DNA of 64,000 nucleotides from Tahibacter aquaticus (GCF_004363655.1 NZ_SNZH01000001.1:116569-180568); one strand, 5' to 3'. Shown: positions 36,069-45,581, counted from the first letter of the stretch. The notes: a model not told the origin generated them from the letters alone. Program-made: numbers and translations.

Positions 36069-37457
36069 CTAAATAGTGACAAATCCAATATCCCGACTCG
36101 CAAAATGCCCCAGATTCGGCAGGACGTCGTCGATCCCGGATTCGCCCAGCCCGAACCAGCGCGCCAGCGTCGCCGCATACTGGTCTACGGCAATCGTCGG
36201 AATCAGCTGGCCGTAGCCCGCATCGTCAGGATTGCCGGCCTGGGCCAGCGACGGCATGCGGCCGTAGAAACGCCGGCCGCGCACGGCACCGCCGACAACG
36301 AAATGATGACCGCCCCAGCCATGGTCGGTGCCGTCGCCATTGATCGACACGGTGCGGCCGAAATCCGACGCGGTGAACGCGGTAACACTGTTGCCCAGGT
36401 TCAGTTCCACCGTCGCGTCGTAGAACGCCTTGAGGCTTTGCGACAGGTCGCCCAGCAGGCCCGGATGCACAGCCTGCTGGCTGCCGTGGGTGTCGAAGCC
36501 GCCCAGGCTGACGAAGAAGATCTGCCGGCGCAGGTTCAGCACATTCCGCGCCTTGATCAGACGCGCCACCATGTGCAGCTGGTTGCCCAGGCGGCTGTTC
36601 GGGAACGCCGTGCCCACGTCGCCGGCGGTGTTCAGCGCCGCGCCTATCGCTTCGTAGTTGGTGATCGAACTGTTCAGCGCCGTCGCATAGGCGCGCTCGA
36701 ACACGTGCCGCTGCGTGCCGCCCTGGCGCAGCGCATTGAAGGCCGTGACGCCAGCGTCGTTGCCCCAGGAATCCAGATAGCCGATTTCCTCCACGCCGTA
36801 GGAACTCATCACGTACTGGTTCACCACGTCGCCGCGCTGGAACAGCGCCTGGCTTTCCAGCGATACCAGCATGGACTGCGCCTGGTTCGGATTGCCGCTG
36901 TGCAGCAGGTCGGCAATGCGCCCGCCCCAGCCAGCGGCATTGGCATTGTCCGGGCGCGAGGTCTGCCAGATATTTGCCTGGTCTTCATGGGAAAACAGCT
37001 GCGGCGGCAAGGCCACGGTGCCCTGCTGGTACTGCTGCTGCGTGGTCGGATACACCAGGGTTCCGACATTCGCCACGATGCCGGCCTGGCCGCCGTTGAA
37101 CAGCCCGGCCAAGGCGCTCATCTGCGGATGCAGGCCGTATTGCGCCGTATCGCCGGGCAGGCCATCGGGCAGCGGGTCGATCGCAATCAGATCCTGCCGC
37201 GGCAGCGCCAGCGCGCCGCGCGAGGCGGCGTAGACGGCGTGATGGCTGCTGTCGCGCGGCACGACGGTATTGAAGCTGTCGTTGCCGCCGTGCAGGAATA
37301 CGCAGACCAGCGCCTTGTAGTCGGGAAATATCGTACCCGTGCCGGCGGCCATGGCGGCGTTGAGCAGACCCAGGCTGCCCAGGGCCGAATAGGCGCTCAC
37401 CCCACCCAGCGCCGCGTGCACGCAGCCACGCAGGAAATCTCGTCGATTCGGTTTCAT
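36069..37457 (-). CDS. DUF1501 domain-containing Tat-exported protein
   Basis: 462 aa. A twin-arginine signal RRDFLRG at residues 5-11 with a hydrophobic stretch to about AMAAG marks export of a folded protein. The DUF1501 body shows VCVFLHGGNDSFNTVVP, VSLGGFDTHGSQQ and SDFGRTVSINGDGTDHGWGG, the alkaline-phosphatase-superfamily-like core with Asp/His metal ligands. Function unestablished; it nearly always pairs with DUF1800, which is the gene 10 nt upstream here. Normally read as a sulfatase-like or scaffold partner, but this is not proven. Confidence 0.9.
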   Translation of the reverse strand: MKPNRRDFLRGCVHAALGGVSAYSALGSLGLLNAAMAAGTGTIFPDYKALVCVFLHGGNDSFNTVVPRDSSHHAVYAASRGALALPRQDLIAIDPLPDGLPGDTAQYGLHPQMSALAGLFNGGQAGIVANVGTLVYPTTQQQYQQGTVALPPQLFSHEDQANIWQTSRPDNANAAGWGGRIADLLHSGNPNQAQSMLVSLESQALFQRGDVVNQYVMSSYGVEEIGYLDSWGNDAGVTAFNALRQGGTQRHVFERAYATALNSSITNYEAIGAALNTAGDVGTAFPNSRLGNQLHMVARLIKARNVLNLRRQIFFVSLGGFDTHGSQQAVHPGLLGDLSQSLKAFYDATVELNLGNSVTAFTASDFGRTVSINGDGTDHGWGGHHFVVGGAVRGRRFYGRMPSLAQAGNPDDAGYGQLIPTIAVDQYAATLARWFGLGESGIDDVLPNLGHFASRDIGFVTI

Positions 37458-37467
37458 GCGCGCGGCC

Positions 37468-39243
37468 TCATTTCTGGATGGCGTATTCGGGCGAGTTCAG
37501 CACCAGGTACAGCGCATGCTGTACGCGGTCGCGTCCGCCGTTGTCGTTGGGCAGGGCGTTGAGGCGGGTCAGGATCACCTCGCGCATGAACGGCGACATC
37601 TGGCCCGACATCAGCAGCAGGTTGAGCCGGTCGATCAACTGGCCCGGCTGCGCCGCGAGCGGATTCAGCGTGGCACCGTAGTCCATCAGCATCGCATCGG
37701 TTTCCTGCGCGTACGAATACGTGCTGCCGATATAAAAATAGAAAATGCGCCAGTCCAGGTCGTTCGGCGTCGCCACCAGCATGGTGTCGGTGGCGATCTG
37801 GAATTCGGGACTGAGCAGGCCCAGGTCGCGGATCTCGCCGGGCTGCTGGAAAGTGGGACGGAAGAAATTGAACACGCTGGGCGAACGCAGCGGTGCCTGG
37901 CCATACCACAGTGCCGGATCGATATGCAGGTTGATGCGGCCGTTGGCCGAACGCGGCGCGGTGATGCGCCAGAGCTGGGTCAGCTTGAGCATCGGCTCGC
38001 GCAGCTTGCCGTAGCGGTCTGCATTCGCGCCCCAGTGGCCGAAGCGCGCCTCGCCGTCGAGCAGGATCGCCTTGACCACGGCGCGCAGATCGCCGCGCAC
38101 GCCGGCACCGTTGTCATTGAACACGGCGGCGACGCGGGCGATATAGCCCGGACTGGGATTGCTGGTGACCAGGCGCTGGATCAGCTGGCGCGAAATGAAC
38201 GGCGCGACGTTGGGATGCGCGGCGATATTGTCCAGCGCCGCGGCCAGCTCGGCCTGGGCATTGCCGCCGGCGGTCAGCACGCCGCCGGGCAAAGCCACGT
38301 TCGCGTACACCAGCAGCTGCTTGTTGCCGGTGTTGTCGTGATAGGCCTCGAACGGCAGCATCGCTTCGCGCACCGCAGCCGAATCGGGGTTGTGGTATTC
38401 GCCGACGCAATCCGGATATTCCGCCGCAGAGCAGTCGTTGAAGTTCCAGCCGGTGAACACGTGGGCGAAGCCGCGCACGGTGTTCTGGTTGTAGGTGGGC
38501 ACGGGCTGGCCGGCATTCAGCACCGGCGAGCCATCGAGGTTGAGCTGCTTCAGGCCGATGGAAAACAGCTGCAGGATTTCCCGCGCGAAGTTTTCGTCGG
38601 GGCGGATGTTCAGCGCCGCATCCGGTTTGCGATTTCCCACCATGGAAAGGTATACACCCATGGCCGGATGCAGGGTCACGTCCTGCAGCAGCACGCGATA
38701 GCTGCCGAAGGCGTTGCGCGCCAGCATGTCGTACCAGCTGGCGGTGGACCAGGCCTGCAGCAGCAGGCCGGCGTTCTGGTCGGATACGACGAAGATTTCC
38801 GACAGCGCCAGGGCCATGCGCTGGCGCAGTTGGTCCTTGTGCACACGCGGCGGATTGCTCGGGTCGTACAGGCCGATCGAATTGATCAGCCAGGCCTCCA
38901 GGCGCTGCTGCTGATACACGCCGCCGGGCAGCGCCGACACCCAGTCCAGGTACGGCTGCTGGTAGGACGGCGTCTCGTTGAACTGCTCGGTGAACCAGGC
39001 CTCGTAGCCGACTGCGCGCAGATGCGCAATCTCGCTCAGCGTGGCGCCGTAGGTGGCCTGGTTGAGAAAGCGCGCCGCTTCCGCATCGGTGAACGGCCCA
39101 GCGGCCGGTCCTTCGAAACCGCTGCGCAACATCTGATCGGGGCTGTGGCTGGTGCTCTGCGCCAGCACCGCCGTGCCTGCCGCCGCGAGCACGCCGCAGC
39201 ACAAGACGCGCAACACGGCGCGCACAGCTGTCGATACCGCCAT
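37468..39243 (-). CDS. DUF1800 domain-containing secreted protein
   Basis: 591 aa from MAVSTAVRAVL. GAGG lies 10 nt upstream; an ATG 9 nt earlier is possible and one at 39285 is poor. Signal peptide to about VLAQS (residue 30). The DUF1800 fold is evident: ARFLNQATYGATLSEI start, NENFAREILQLFSIG-type motif (residues around DENFAREILQLFSIGLKQL), GFAHVFTGWNF, and FNFFRPTFQQPGEI. First gene of a two-gene unit with DUF1501. In the family the DUF1800 protein is exported by Sec and its DUF1501 partner by Tat. Function unknown. Confidence 0.9.
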   Translation of the reverse strand: MAVSTAVRAVLRVLCCGVLAAAGTAVLAQSTSHSPDQMLRSGFEGPAAGPFTDAEAARFLNQATYGATLSEIAHLRAVGYEAWFTEQFNETPSYQQPYLDWVSALPGGVYQQQRLEAWLINSIGLYDPSNPPRVHKDQLRQRMALALSEIFVVSDQNAGLLLQAWSTASWYDMLARNAFGSYRVLLQDVTLHPAMGVYLSMVGNRKPDAALNIRPDENFAREILQLFSIGLKQLNLDGSPVLNAGQPVPTYNQNTVRGFAHVFTGWNFNDCSAAEYPDCVGEYHNPDSAAVREAMLPFEAYHDNTGNKQLLVYANVALPGGVLTAGGNAQAELAAALDNIAAHPNVAPFISRQLIQRLVTSNPSPGYIARVAAVFNDNGAGVRGDLRAVVKAILLDGEARFGHWGANADRYGKLREPMLKLTQLWRITAPRSANGRINLHIDPALWYGQAPLRSPSVFNFFRPTFQQPGEIRDLGLLSPEFQIATDTMLVATPNDLDWRIFYFYIGSTYSYAQETDAMLMDYGATLNPLAAQPGQLIDRLNLLLMSGQMSPFMREVILTRLNALPNDNGGRDRVQHALYLVLNSPEYAIQK

Positions 39244-39477
39244 TGTCCCCATCCTCTTTGCGCGATTGCCTGCCAGCCGATACAACGCAGCACCTGCGAA
39301 GGACCGAACAGCCCGAATGCATGGCCCGTCACAATTCCATCGACTGCCCCGACAGCCGGCGCTGCCTGGCCGGCCATTCGCTGCGAAAGCTAGCCGCGCC
39401 CGTGCTGCGCTGTGTTGACGCCGCGCACAGTCGCCCGCCCGGCGGCGACAGCCGGCGGCAACGGTGGGATCAGTGGA

Positions 39478-40020
39478 TCAGCGCCTGGCCCTGGCGGATT
39501 TAGCGGGCGTGGTCCCGGTGGTTTTAGCCGCGCGGTCAGCCGGCGCATCCACGCGTTTCTTCGCGGTCTTGGCCACCGTGCGCACGGGCTCGGGCGGGGG
39601 CGCCCAGATGTCGCGATCGAGATTGCGGCCCCAGCCGAAGTCCTGCAGCTTCACCTTGCCACGCTCCACGCGCACGCCTTCTTCGAGCAGGCGCGCCCGC
39701 TGCTCGCGGTACGCCTTGGACTGGGGCGGAAACGCAATACGACCATCGGACCGCAACACACGGAACCAGGGCACGGCCATGCCATCGGGCACCTGGCCCA
39801 GCACCTTGCCGACCAGGCGAGCCCGGCCAGGCAGGCCGGCACGCGTCGCAATCTCGCCATAACTGCAGACATTGCCGCGGGGAATGCGCTGTATCGTGGC
39901 CCAGATAGCCGCTGCGGCCTCGTCTCCAACTGGCGCCGCAATGGCCTTGGCGGCCCCGGCTGTCAAGTCTTGTTTCGCCACGCCCCGCACCCCATAGGCC
40001 GCATCAGTCGCTGCCGTCAC
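39478..40020 (-). CDS. Alkyltransferase-like protein (ATL), MGMT family without the acceptor Cys
   Basis: 180 aa. The O6-methylguanine methyltransferase C-domain is present: AIWATIQRIPRGNVCSYGEIA (helix-turn-helix start), ARLVGKVLGQVPDG, and VPWFRVLRSDGRI. The active site PCHR of repair enzymes is PWFR here, so the alkyl-accepting Cys is Trp, as in ATL proteins that flag O6-alkylguanine for nucleotide excision repair. The C-terminal 40 residues are Lys/Arg/Ala/Pro-rich (KTAKKRVDAPADRAAKT), a DNA-binding-type tail not normal for ATL. The GTG start at 40020 has no good ribosome site; translation may begin further in. Confidence 0.87.
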   Translation of the reverse strand: MTAATDAAYGVRGVAKQDLTAGAAKAIAAPVGDEAAAAIWATIQRIPRGNVCSYGEIATRAGLPGRARLVGKVLGQVPDGMAVPWFRVLRSDGRIAFPPQSKAYREQRARLLEEGVRVERGKVKLQDFGWGRNLDRDIWAPPPEPVRTVAKTAKKRVDAPADRAAKTTGTTPAKSARARR

Positions 40021-40061
40021 GGTAGCATACGTGCCATTCCCTACCCCGGAGAGTCACCCCC

Positions 40062-40469
40062 ATGCACAGCTTCGAGCAGATCCGCTCGCACATCAGCGCG
40101 AAACACCAGCTGCGCATCAACGATCCGTATCTGATCAGCTTCGATCTGCTGCTCAACGGCGGCAGCCGCCACCAGGGCATTTACCTGTCCGAACTCGATC
40201 ACGAGGAAGGGCGCAAATTCCTGCGCATTTCCACACCGATAGGCCCGCTCACCGGCATGGATGCCAAGCGCTGCCTGCGCTTCAACTGGGAACAGCGCAT
40301 GGGCTATCTCGCCGTCAGCGATCTGGACGGCTCGCCTTACCTGCAACTGTGCGAAAACCGCCCCTACGACAACCTCGTGGTCGAGGAAATCGACCTGCTG
40401 ATCGCCGAGATGGGCCCGCTGGGCGACCGCATGGAACAGGCCATTTCCGCTGGCGGCGACGCATTCTGA
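40062..40469 (+). CDS. Small conserved-looking protein of unknown function
   Basis: 135 aa from MHSFEQIRSHISAKH, with GGAGAG before the ATG. Soluble, acidic, no signal peptide. An alpha-beta-beta-beta(2)-alpha pattern is suggested: helix at 1-18, strands LISFDLLLNG, QGIYLSELD, FLRISTPIGPL, LRFNWEQRMGYLAVSDLDG, ending in the helix VVEEIDLLIAEMGPLGDRMEQAI. This resembles type-III-secretion-chaperone/YbjN-like folds, but I cannot claim membership. Divergent from the ATL gene (41 nt gap) and 96 nt before the amidohydrolase gene. Confidence 0.7.
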   Translation: MHSFEQIRSHISAKHQLRINDPYLISFDLLLNGGSRHQGIYLSELDHEEGRKFLRISTPIGPLTGMDAKRCLRFNWEQRMGYLAVSDLDGSPYLQLCENRPYDNLVVEEIDLLIAEMGPLGDRMEQAISAGGDAF

Positions 40470-40565
40470 TCGCGCCGCTGCGCCCTCATTTCGGCGGCGT
40501 GCCCGCCACACCGGTGTTTTGACGAACGCGGCGCGACATTCCGGTCGGCGCCCAGGGGAGTTCCG

Positions 40566-41897
40566 ATGCGACACAGACTCACGCTGGCCCTCGCTCTTGC
40601 ACTGATCGCCGGCAACGCCGGCGCTGCCACGCTGGCCCTGGTCGGCGGCACCCTGGTCGACGGCAGCCTGCGCGACCCGATCGACAACAGCGTGGTACTG
40701 GTCGAGAACGAACGCATCGTCGCCGTCGGGCGCGAAGGCGAAGTACGCATTCCCGCGGGCACGGAGATCATTTCCACCGAAGGCATGACCGTCATGCCCG
40801 GCCTGTGGGACATGCATGTGCATCTGATGATCAACGGCCATGCCGACTACGCCCACTGGGACAAGACCTACCTCGGCAAGATGCGTGACGTCATCATGCC
40901 CGCCTCGGCCAAGCAGCTGCTGCTGGCCGGCGTCACCGGCGCGCGCGATCTCGGCGCGCCGCTGAAGGAATCGATCGACGTCCGCGACGCGATACGCCGC
41001 GGCGAAATCCCCGGCCCCACCCTGTTCGTGTCCGGCCCGTTCATCCAGAAGAAACCCTACCCCGGCACCGAAGCCTTCCGCTGGGGCGTGGACTCGCCGG
41101 CCGACGCCCGCGCCAAGGTCAAGCGCCTGGCCGATGCGGGCGTGGACGTGATCAAGCTGATCGACCAGGACCAGATGTCCGAGGCCGAGATCGCCGCGAT
41201 CATCGACGAAGCCCACAAACACGGCAAACCCGTCGTCGCGCATGCGCACCGGCCCGAGGAAATCCGTCTGGCGCTCAAGCACGGCGCCGACTGCCTGGAA
41301 CACACCGGCCTTGCCGCCGCGCCCAGCTATCCCGACGACGTCATCGACGCCCTGCGCGAACGCACCGCCAACATGTCGCTGGGTCCGCTGTTCTGGACGC
41401 CGACCATCGAAGGCCTGTACAACTTTCCCTATGTGGTAAAACATCACGAACACATCGACGACAAGCGCTGGCACGAAGGCCTGCCCGACGACATCGTCGC
41501 CGACATCCGGCAAAGCCTGAGCCATCCCGAACGCATCAGCTATTTCCAGCAGACGCCGCAGCGCTGGCCCACGTTGACCACCAAGTTCAACCAGCTGCGG
41601 GAAAACGGCGCCCTGCTGCTGATCGGCACCGATTCCGGCATCCCGATGAAATTCCACAGCGACAGCACCTGGCACGAACTGGAAGTGTGGGTAAACCGCC
41701 TCAACGTTCCCGCCATCGATGCAATCCGCGCGGCAACCTACTGGCCTGCCGTGGCCATGAAGGCCGACAAGGACTACGGCACCGTTGCCGAGGGCAAATA
41801 TGCCGACATCATCGCCGTGCGTGGCGACGCCTTGCGGCATATCGCCCTGCTGCAGAATGTCGACATCGTGGTGAAGCACGGCAAGCGGGTGAAATAG
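40566..41897 (+). CDS. Secreted metal-dependent amidohydrolase
   Basis: 443 aa with a signal peptide (MRHRLTLALALALIAGNAGAA) and a GGGGAG ribosome site. The amidohydrolase barrel shows the first metal motif HVHL within WDMHVHLM, then VDVIKLIDQDQ in place of a Lys-bridged loop, HAHRPEEI and LEHTG for metal-2 and metal-1 histidines, and IGTDSGIP with the catalytic Asp. The family includes imidazolonepropionase-like and dipeptidase-like enzymes, often periplasmic prolidase/Xaa-Pro hydrolases. Substrate not defined; a peptide-degrading role would suit the window but is only inferred. Monocistronic. Confidence 0.88.
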   Translation: MRHRLTLALALALIAGNAGAATLALVGGTLVDGSLRDPIDNSVVLVENERIVAVGREGEVRIPAGTEIISTEGMTVMPGLWDMHVHLMINGHADYAHWDKTYLGKMRDVIMPASAKQLLLAGVTGARDLGAPLKESIDVRDAIRRGEIPGPTLFVSGPFIQKKPYPGTEAFRWGVDSPADARAKVKRLADAGVDVIKLIDQDQMSEAEIAAIIDEAHKHGKPVVAHAHRPEEIRLALKHGADCLEHTGLAAAPSYPDDVIDALRERTANMSLGPLFWTPTIEGLYNFPYVVKHHEHIDDKRWHEGLPDDIVADIRQSLSHPERISYFQQTPQRWPTLTTKFNQLRENGALLLIGTDSGIPMKFHSDSTWHELEVWVNRLNVPAIDAIRAATYWPAVAMKADKDYGTVAEGKYADIIAVRGDALRHIALLQNVDIVVKHGKRVK

Positions 41898-42304
41898 CCA
41901 CAACGCGCAGGCGGCGGCGACCAAAGCAAATTGCACAGCAAGGTGCGGCGAACGTGCCGCAGCGCGAAGATCGTCCGGCGCAGTTCGCTGGCGCTCATCG
42001 CGCGCTGCCAAAGCGCCGCACTGTTGCCTGCAGGGTTCAATGTGTACTCAGCACACAGGAAAACCCTGCTCAACGCCGGCATCGACATCGACGATATTCG
42101 CGCGCGGCAGCTGCGCAGCCGATACCGCTGGTGCCAGGCAAAGACCGGCAGCAGCACGCGGGAAACCAAGCCGGAAAGACGCAATACGGCGGACGGGCGA
42201 CGTGGCGATTCTGCGGGATCTACCAGGCAAGGGCACAGGAACCCCTGTCGTGCCGCATCGGCATCGATAGACGATGAAGTACATCCGTCACCGCAATCAC
42301 AGGC
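41898..42304. other. Intergenic region, nothing recognised
   Basis: 407 nt between the amidohydrolase (plus) and the SUKH-like gene (minus), which converge. Open frames here on both strands have the skewed composition of shadows. No terminator or hairpin was seen. Confidence 0.4.
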
Positions 42305-43165
42305 TCAATTCCAGCCCAGGGCCTGAGCAAACTGCGCAAAGGTCGGCGAAACAACAACCCAGCGATTGTTGCGCTCAGGCTGCGGCAACACCCATTGCAG
42401 CCGGATCACGCGCGGCTCCGCATCGCTATCGCGATAGTCCAGAGCCAGCAGCGAATCGCTGCCGAGAGGGAAATCGGCCACTATCACCGTTCGCGCAGGG
42501 TTGATCAGCTCGACTCTCGACCAACGTTGCAGCCAGCCGGCATGGCGCACCTCGATCTCCTGCAGGGCGCTGCGGAAAGGTGGCGCAAGTAGATCCAGAC
42601 CGTCTTCGTCAGGAACCATAGCCTGCAACCGCGGTGTTTCGATCGGTAGACTGGCGGGTTCAAAATGGCCGTCGTCATGCCACCGGGCCCAGCGCCCTTC
42701 ATGAATCATCGCGAGCAACGCGTCGGGTAGACGCAGCGACGCCAGCCGTGGGTCGGCGATCCAGTTGCGCGGAAATTCGCTCGCGGCTTCACCGAGTCGG
42801 TTCGCACTCCTGGCATTTACGGCCAACTGCGCCGCCGGAAAAACGGCGCGCGCTGGCTTGGTTGTCCAGCGCTGCCAGAGTCGGCTCCACGATTCCCCGG
42901 GCGACTTCCCGACAACCGTATCGAGCACTGCGCCGCACCAGGGACAATAGTGGAGCGGCAACCAGGCGCCGATCTTGAATGCCGGCAGCGTCGGATGCTC
43001 GGCGAAATAACGCTGAAAGATTTTGTCATCCGCCTGCGCATAGCTGCGGAAGTTGATGGAATACTGCCGCAGCATCTGCTCGGACTGCGTCACCTCCACC
43101 GAGAAGCCGGCCTGCCCCCAACGCTCGGCCTGGTGCTTCATGCCGTCGCAACAGAAGTCGGTCAT
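42305..43165 (-). CDS. Zn-ribbon-like plus SUKH/SMI1-like protein
   Basis: 286 aa from MTDFCCDGMKHQAERW with AAGGA 10 nt upstream; a longer start at 43234 is possible. The N-terminal 80 residues hold a split Cys set FCCDGM...YCPWCGAVL, a typical small zinc ribbon. The C-terminal part, from about residue 140, carries SUKH-like features: LPDALLAMI, GLDLLAPPFRSAL, and FPLGSDSLLALDYRDSD, which is the conserved SDS..LDYR strand of SMI1/KNR4 proteins. SUKH proteins often act as immunity proteins against nuclease or other toxins. No toxin gene lies nearby. It is followed on the same strand by another SUKH gene upstream at 43283. Confidence 0.68.
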   Translation of the reverse strand: MTDFCCDGMKHQAERWGQAGFSVEVTQSEQMLRQYSINFRSYAQADDKIFQRYFAEHPTLPAFKIGAWLPLHYCPWCGAVLDTVVGKSPGESWSRLWQRWTTKPARAVFPAAQLAVNARSANRLGEAASEFPRNWIADPRLASLRLPDALLAMIHEGRWARWHDDGHFEPASLPIETPRLQAMVPDEDGLDLLAPPFRSALQEIEVRHAGWLQRWSRVELINPARTVIVADFPLGSDSLLALDYRDSDAEPRVIRLQWVLPQPERNNRWVVVSPTFAQFAQALGWN

Positions 43166-43282
43166 GGCGCTTGCGTCCTTGCGTCCAGGTAAATAGTCAT
43201 GCTCGAGTTTGGCATTGCCGTGCCGTTCCTGCATCGACCGTTTGCCGGCAAATCGCTGTTTTCTTGGCGCAGCCAGCGCCAG

Positions 43283-43873
43283 CTATCCGAGCATGCTCCG
43301 CAGCGCCTGTAAACAGCGCTGCTGTTCGAATTGCATAAGCCCGCTGAACGTTGCGAAGCGCTGCGGTGCGAATTTATAGCGGATCAACAAGAACGCCGGT
43401 TTGCCCGAGCGCTTCAGTGGGTTGAACAGATACAGTCCGTTGGGACATGGCGCCGACAGCACCAGCAGGTCGGCAACGTCCGAATACATGAACGGCACGG
43501 CCGGGTCGCTGGCCTCCGCTTCGCCGACACCGGCGTAACCGGACAGCACCGCACGCAACGGCTCGGACGCGTCGCGCAGGAAATGCAGATCGCCGACCGC
43601 AAGAAGATCGGTATCGGTTTCGTCGAACCCGACCTGGTGCCATCCGTTCGACGCGCGGTAGAAAGCCGCCATGTCCGGCGGCAGCGCGAATCCCAGGCGA
43701 TGCTCCGCGGCGTCGAGCTGTCCCTGCGTCGCGCCGGGCCGCTGCAGCCGAGTGGAAAATGTCGCGTCGCGCTCGTCCGCGGCGAGCAACTCCTCGGGGA
43801 TCAGCGAAACGACAAGCTGCGCCTGGTCCTGCCAGGCGGCCAGATACGCGCTCCAGTCGGTTGCGGTATTCAA
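43283..43873 (-). CDS. SMI1/KNR4 (SUKH) family protein
   Basis: 196 aa. The SUKH start is clear: RPGATQGQLDAAEHRLGFAL and PPDMAAFYRASNGWHQV, then SDVADLLVLSAPC and YLFNPLKRSGKPAFLL strands. The start codon is TTG at 43873 with GAGG 9 nt before it. SUKH domains are best known as immunity modules paired with polymorphic toxins, but many are orphan. Followed by a second SUKH-like gene 117 nt downstream on the same strand. No partner toxin is visible within 10 kb, so it may be an orphan immunity gene, or have a housekeeping role. Confidence 0.8.
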   Translation of the reverse strand: MNTATDWSAYLAAWQDQAQLVVSLIPEELLAADERDATFSTRLQRPGATQGQLDAAEHRLGFALPPDMAAFYRASNGWHQVGFDETDTDLLAVGDLHFLRDASEPLRAVLSGYAGVGEAEASDPAVPFMYSDVADLLVLSAPCPNGLYLFNPLKRSGKPAFLLIRYKFAPQRFATFSGLMQFEQQRCLQALRSMLG

Positions 43874-44000
43874 CAGATGCGACCTCGAGTCGACAGGCGC
43901 CAGTGCGCAGCCAGTGTACGTGCGCCGCTCTGTCCGCTGCCAGCCTTGCCCCGAGGTCGGCGCTTCGCGGATATGGCCAGGCCGCTCGGCGCCGCCACTG

Positions 44001-45581
44001 TCAGCGCTGCATCACCCCATCGACCAGCCGCGCAATCTTCAGCGGATTGGCCTCCTGCAAGGCCGGCGGCAGCAGCGCATCCGGCACATTCTGGTAGCAC
44101 ACGCGGCGGGCGAAGCGCTCGATCGCCGCCGTGCCGACCGAGGTCGAGCGCGCATCGGAGCTGGCCGGATACGGGCCGCCGTGCACCATGGCCGCGCAGA
44201 CTTCCACGCCGGTCGGCACGCCGTTCATCAGCACGCGGCCCGCATTGCGCGGCAGCTGCAGCAGCAGCGGCGCCGCCGCGGCGTAGTCGGCTTCGTCGGC
44301 CAGCAAGGTCACGGTCAGCTGGCCTGGCAGGGCGGCAGCCAGCTGCAGCATCTGCGCCGCGTCGCGGGTGCGTACGATCAGGCTGGTCGGGCCAAACACT
44401 TCCTCCTGCAGGTGAGGGTCGCGCAGGAACGCATCTGCCGAGACTTCGAACAGGTTCGCTTGTGCACAACCGGCTTTTTGTACCGGAGCGACCAGCGCGG
44501 CCACATCGGCATGGGCGCCGAGTTGCGCCGCGCCCTGGGCGTGACGCTGGGCGATGGCCGCGGTCAGCATGACGGCCGCTGCCGAATCGGCAAAGCGCGC
44601 GCGCAGCGCGTCGCGCAGCGCATCGCCGTCGCCACCGGCGGGAATAACGAACACGCCAGGGCTGGTGCAGAACTGGCCTACGCCCTGCAGTACCGATGCA
44701 TGCAGCTGGGTCGCGATTGCCTCGGCGCGAACCTGGGCGGCCGCGGGCAGTACGAATACCGGATTGATGCTGCCCATTTCGGCATAGACCGGAATGGGTT
44801 GCGGCCGGGCCGCTGCCAGGTCCATCAGCGCGCGGCCGCCGGCCGTGGAGCCGGTAAACGCGACCGCAGATACCTGCGCATGCTGCACCAGCGCGGCGCC
44901 GACGGCGTGGCCAGCGTCGAACAGCAGCGAGAACGTGCCTGGCGGCAGACCGCAGCGCTGCACGGCCGCAGCAATGGCCGCGCCGGCCCGCTCGCTCGTG
45001 GCCGGATGCGCCGGATGCGCCTTGACGATGACCGGGCAACCGGCTGCCAGTGCGCTGGCCGTATCGCCGCCGGCAACGGAAAACGCGAGCGGGAAATTGC
45101 TGGCACCGAAGACGACGACCGGCCCCAGCGCGATGCGCTGCGAGCGCAGGTCGGGCCTGGGCAGCGGCTGGCGTGCGGGATCGGCCCTGTCGATACGCGC
45201 GTCGACCCAGCTGCCCTCTTCCACCAGATTCGCAAACAGTCGCAGCTGGCCGGTGGTACGCCCCAGCTCGCCGCTGGCGCGCGCCTGCGGCAATGCGGTT
45301 TCCCGCGGCACCAATGCTTCGAAATCGGCGCGGGCGGCTTCCAGTTCGTCGGCGATCGCACGCAGCAGCGCGGCGCGTTCGGCACCGCTGGTCTGCGCCA
45401 ATGCCGCACTGGCGCCGGCGGCCAGTTGCACGGCGCGTTCGATGTCCGCGGCCGTCGCACTGCGGTAGACCGGAGCGAGCGCTTCGCCGCTGCCCGGATC
45501 GACAGCGTGGAATTCGCTGCCGCTGGTGCTCGCGGGGTCTTCGCCGATCAAGGAAACGCCCTTCAGTGTGTACATTGACAT
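44001..45581 (-). CDS. 2-oxoglutarate semialdehyde (2,5-dioxovalerate) dehydrogenase
   Basis: 526 aa ALDH of the KGSADH type. VVVFGASNFPLAFSVAGGDT holds the catalytic Asn region, AFTGSTAGGRAL the NAD(P)-binding loop, EMGSINPVFVLP the catalytic Glu, and GQFCTSPGVFV the nucleophile Cys. It oxidises 2-oxoglutarate semialdehyde to 2-oxoglutarate, the last step of hydroxyproline (and pentose) degradation. It follows the deaminase gene after a 371-nt gap full of repeats, so it may also have its own promoter. Two ATGs (45581, 45575) are possible; the first has AGG 6 nt upstream. Confidence 0.92.
   Translation of the reverse strand: MSMYTLKGVSLIGEDPASTSGSEFHAVDPGSGEALAPVYRSATAADIERAVQLAAGASAALAQTSGAERAALLRAIADELEAARADFEALVPRETALPQARASGELGRTTGQLRLFANLVEEGSWVDARIDRADPARQPLPRPDLRSQRIALGPVVVFGASNFPLAFSVAGGDTASALAAGCPVIVKAHPAHPATSERAGAAIAAAVQRCGLPPGTFSLLFDAGHAVGAALVQHAQVSAVAFTGSTAGGRALMDLAAARPQPIPVYAEMGSINPVFVLPAAAQVRAEAIATQLHASVLQGVGQFCTSPGVFVIPAGGDGDALRDALRARFADSAAAVMLTAAIAQRHAQGAAQLGAHADVAALVAPVQKAGCAQANLFEVSADAFLRDPHLQEEVFGPTSLIVRTRDAAQMLQLAAALPGQLTVTLLADEADYAAAAPLLLQLPRNAGRVLMNGVPTGVEVCAAMVHGGPYPASSDARSTSVGTAAIERFARRVCYQNVPDALLPPALQEANPLKIARLVDGVMQR

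Noticed and set aside
36105-37562. Plus-strand frame opposite DUF1501
   Set aside because: Low-complexity shadow. The minus strand has a Tat signal and DUF1501 motifs.
40041-42011. Minus-strand 656-codon frame opposite the amidohydrolase
   Set aside because: The amidohydrolase on the plus strand has a signal peptide and metal motifs. The antisense frame has none.
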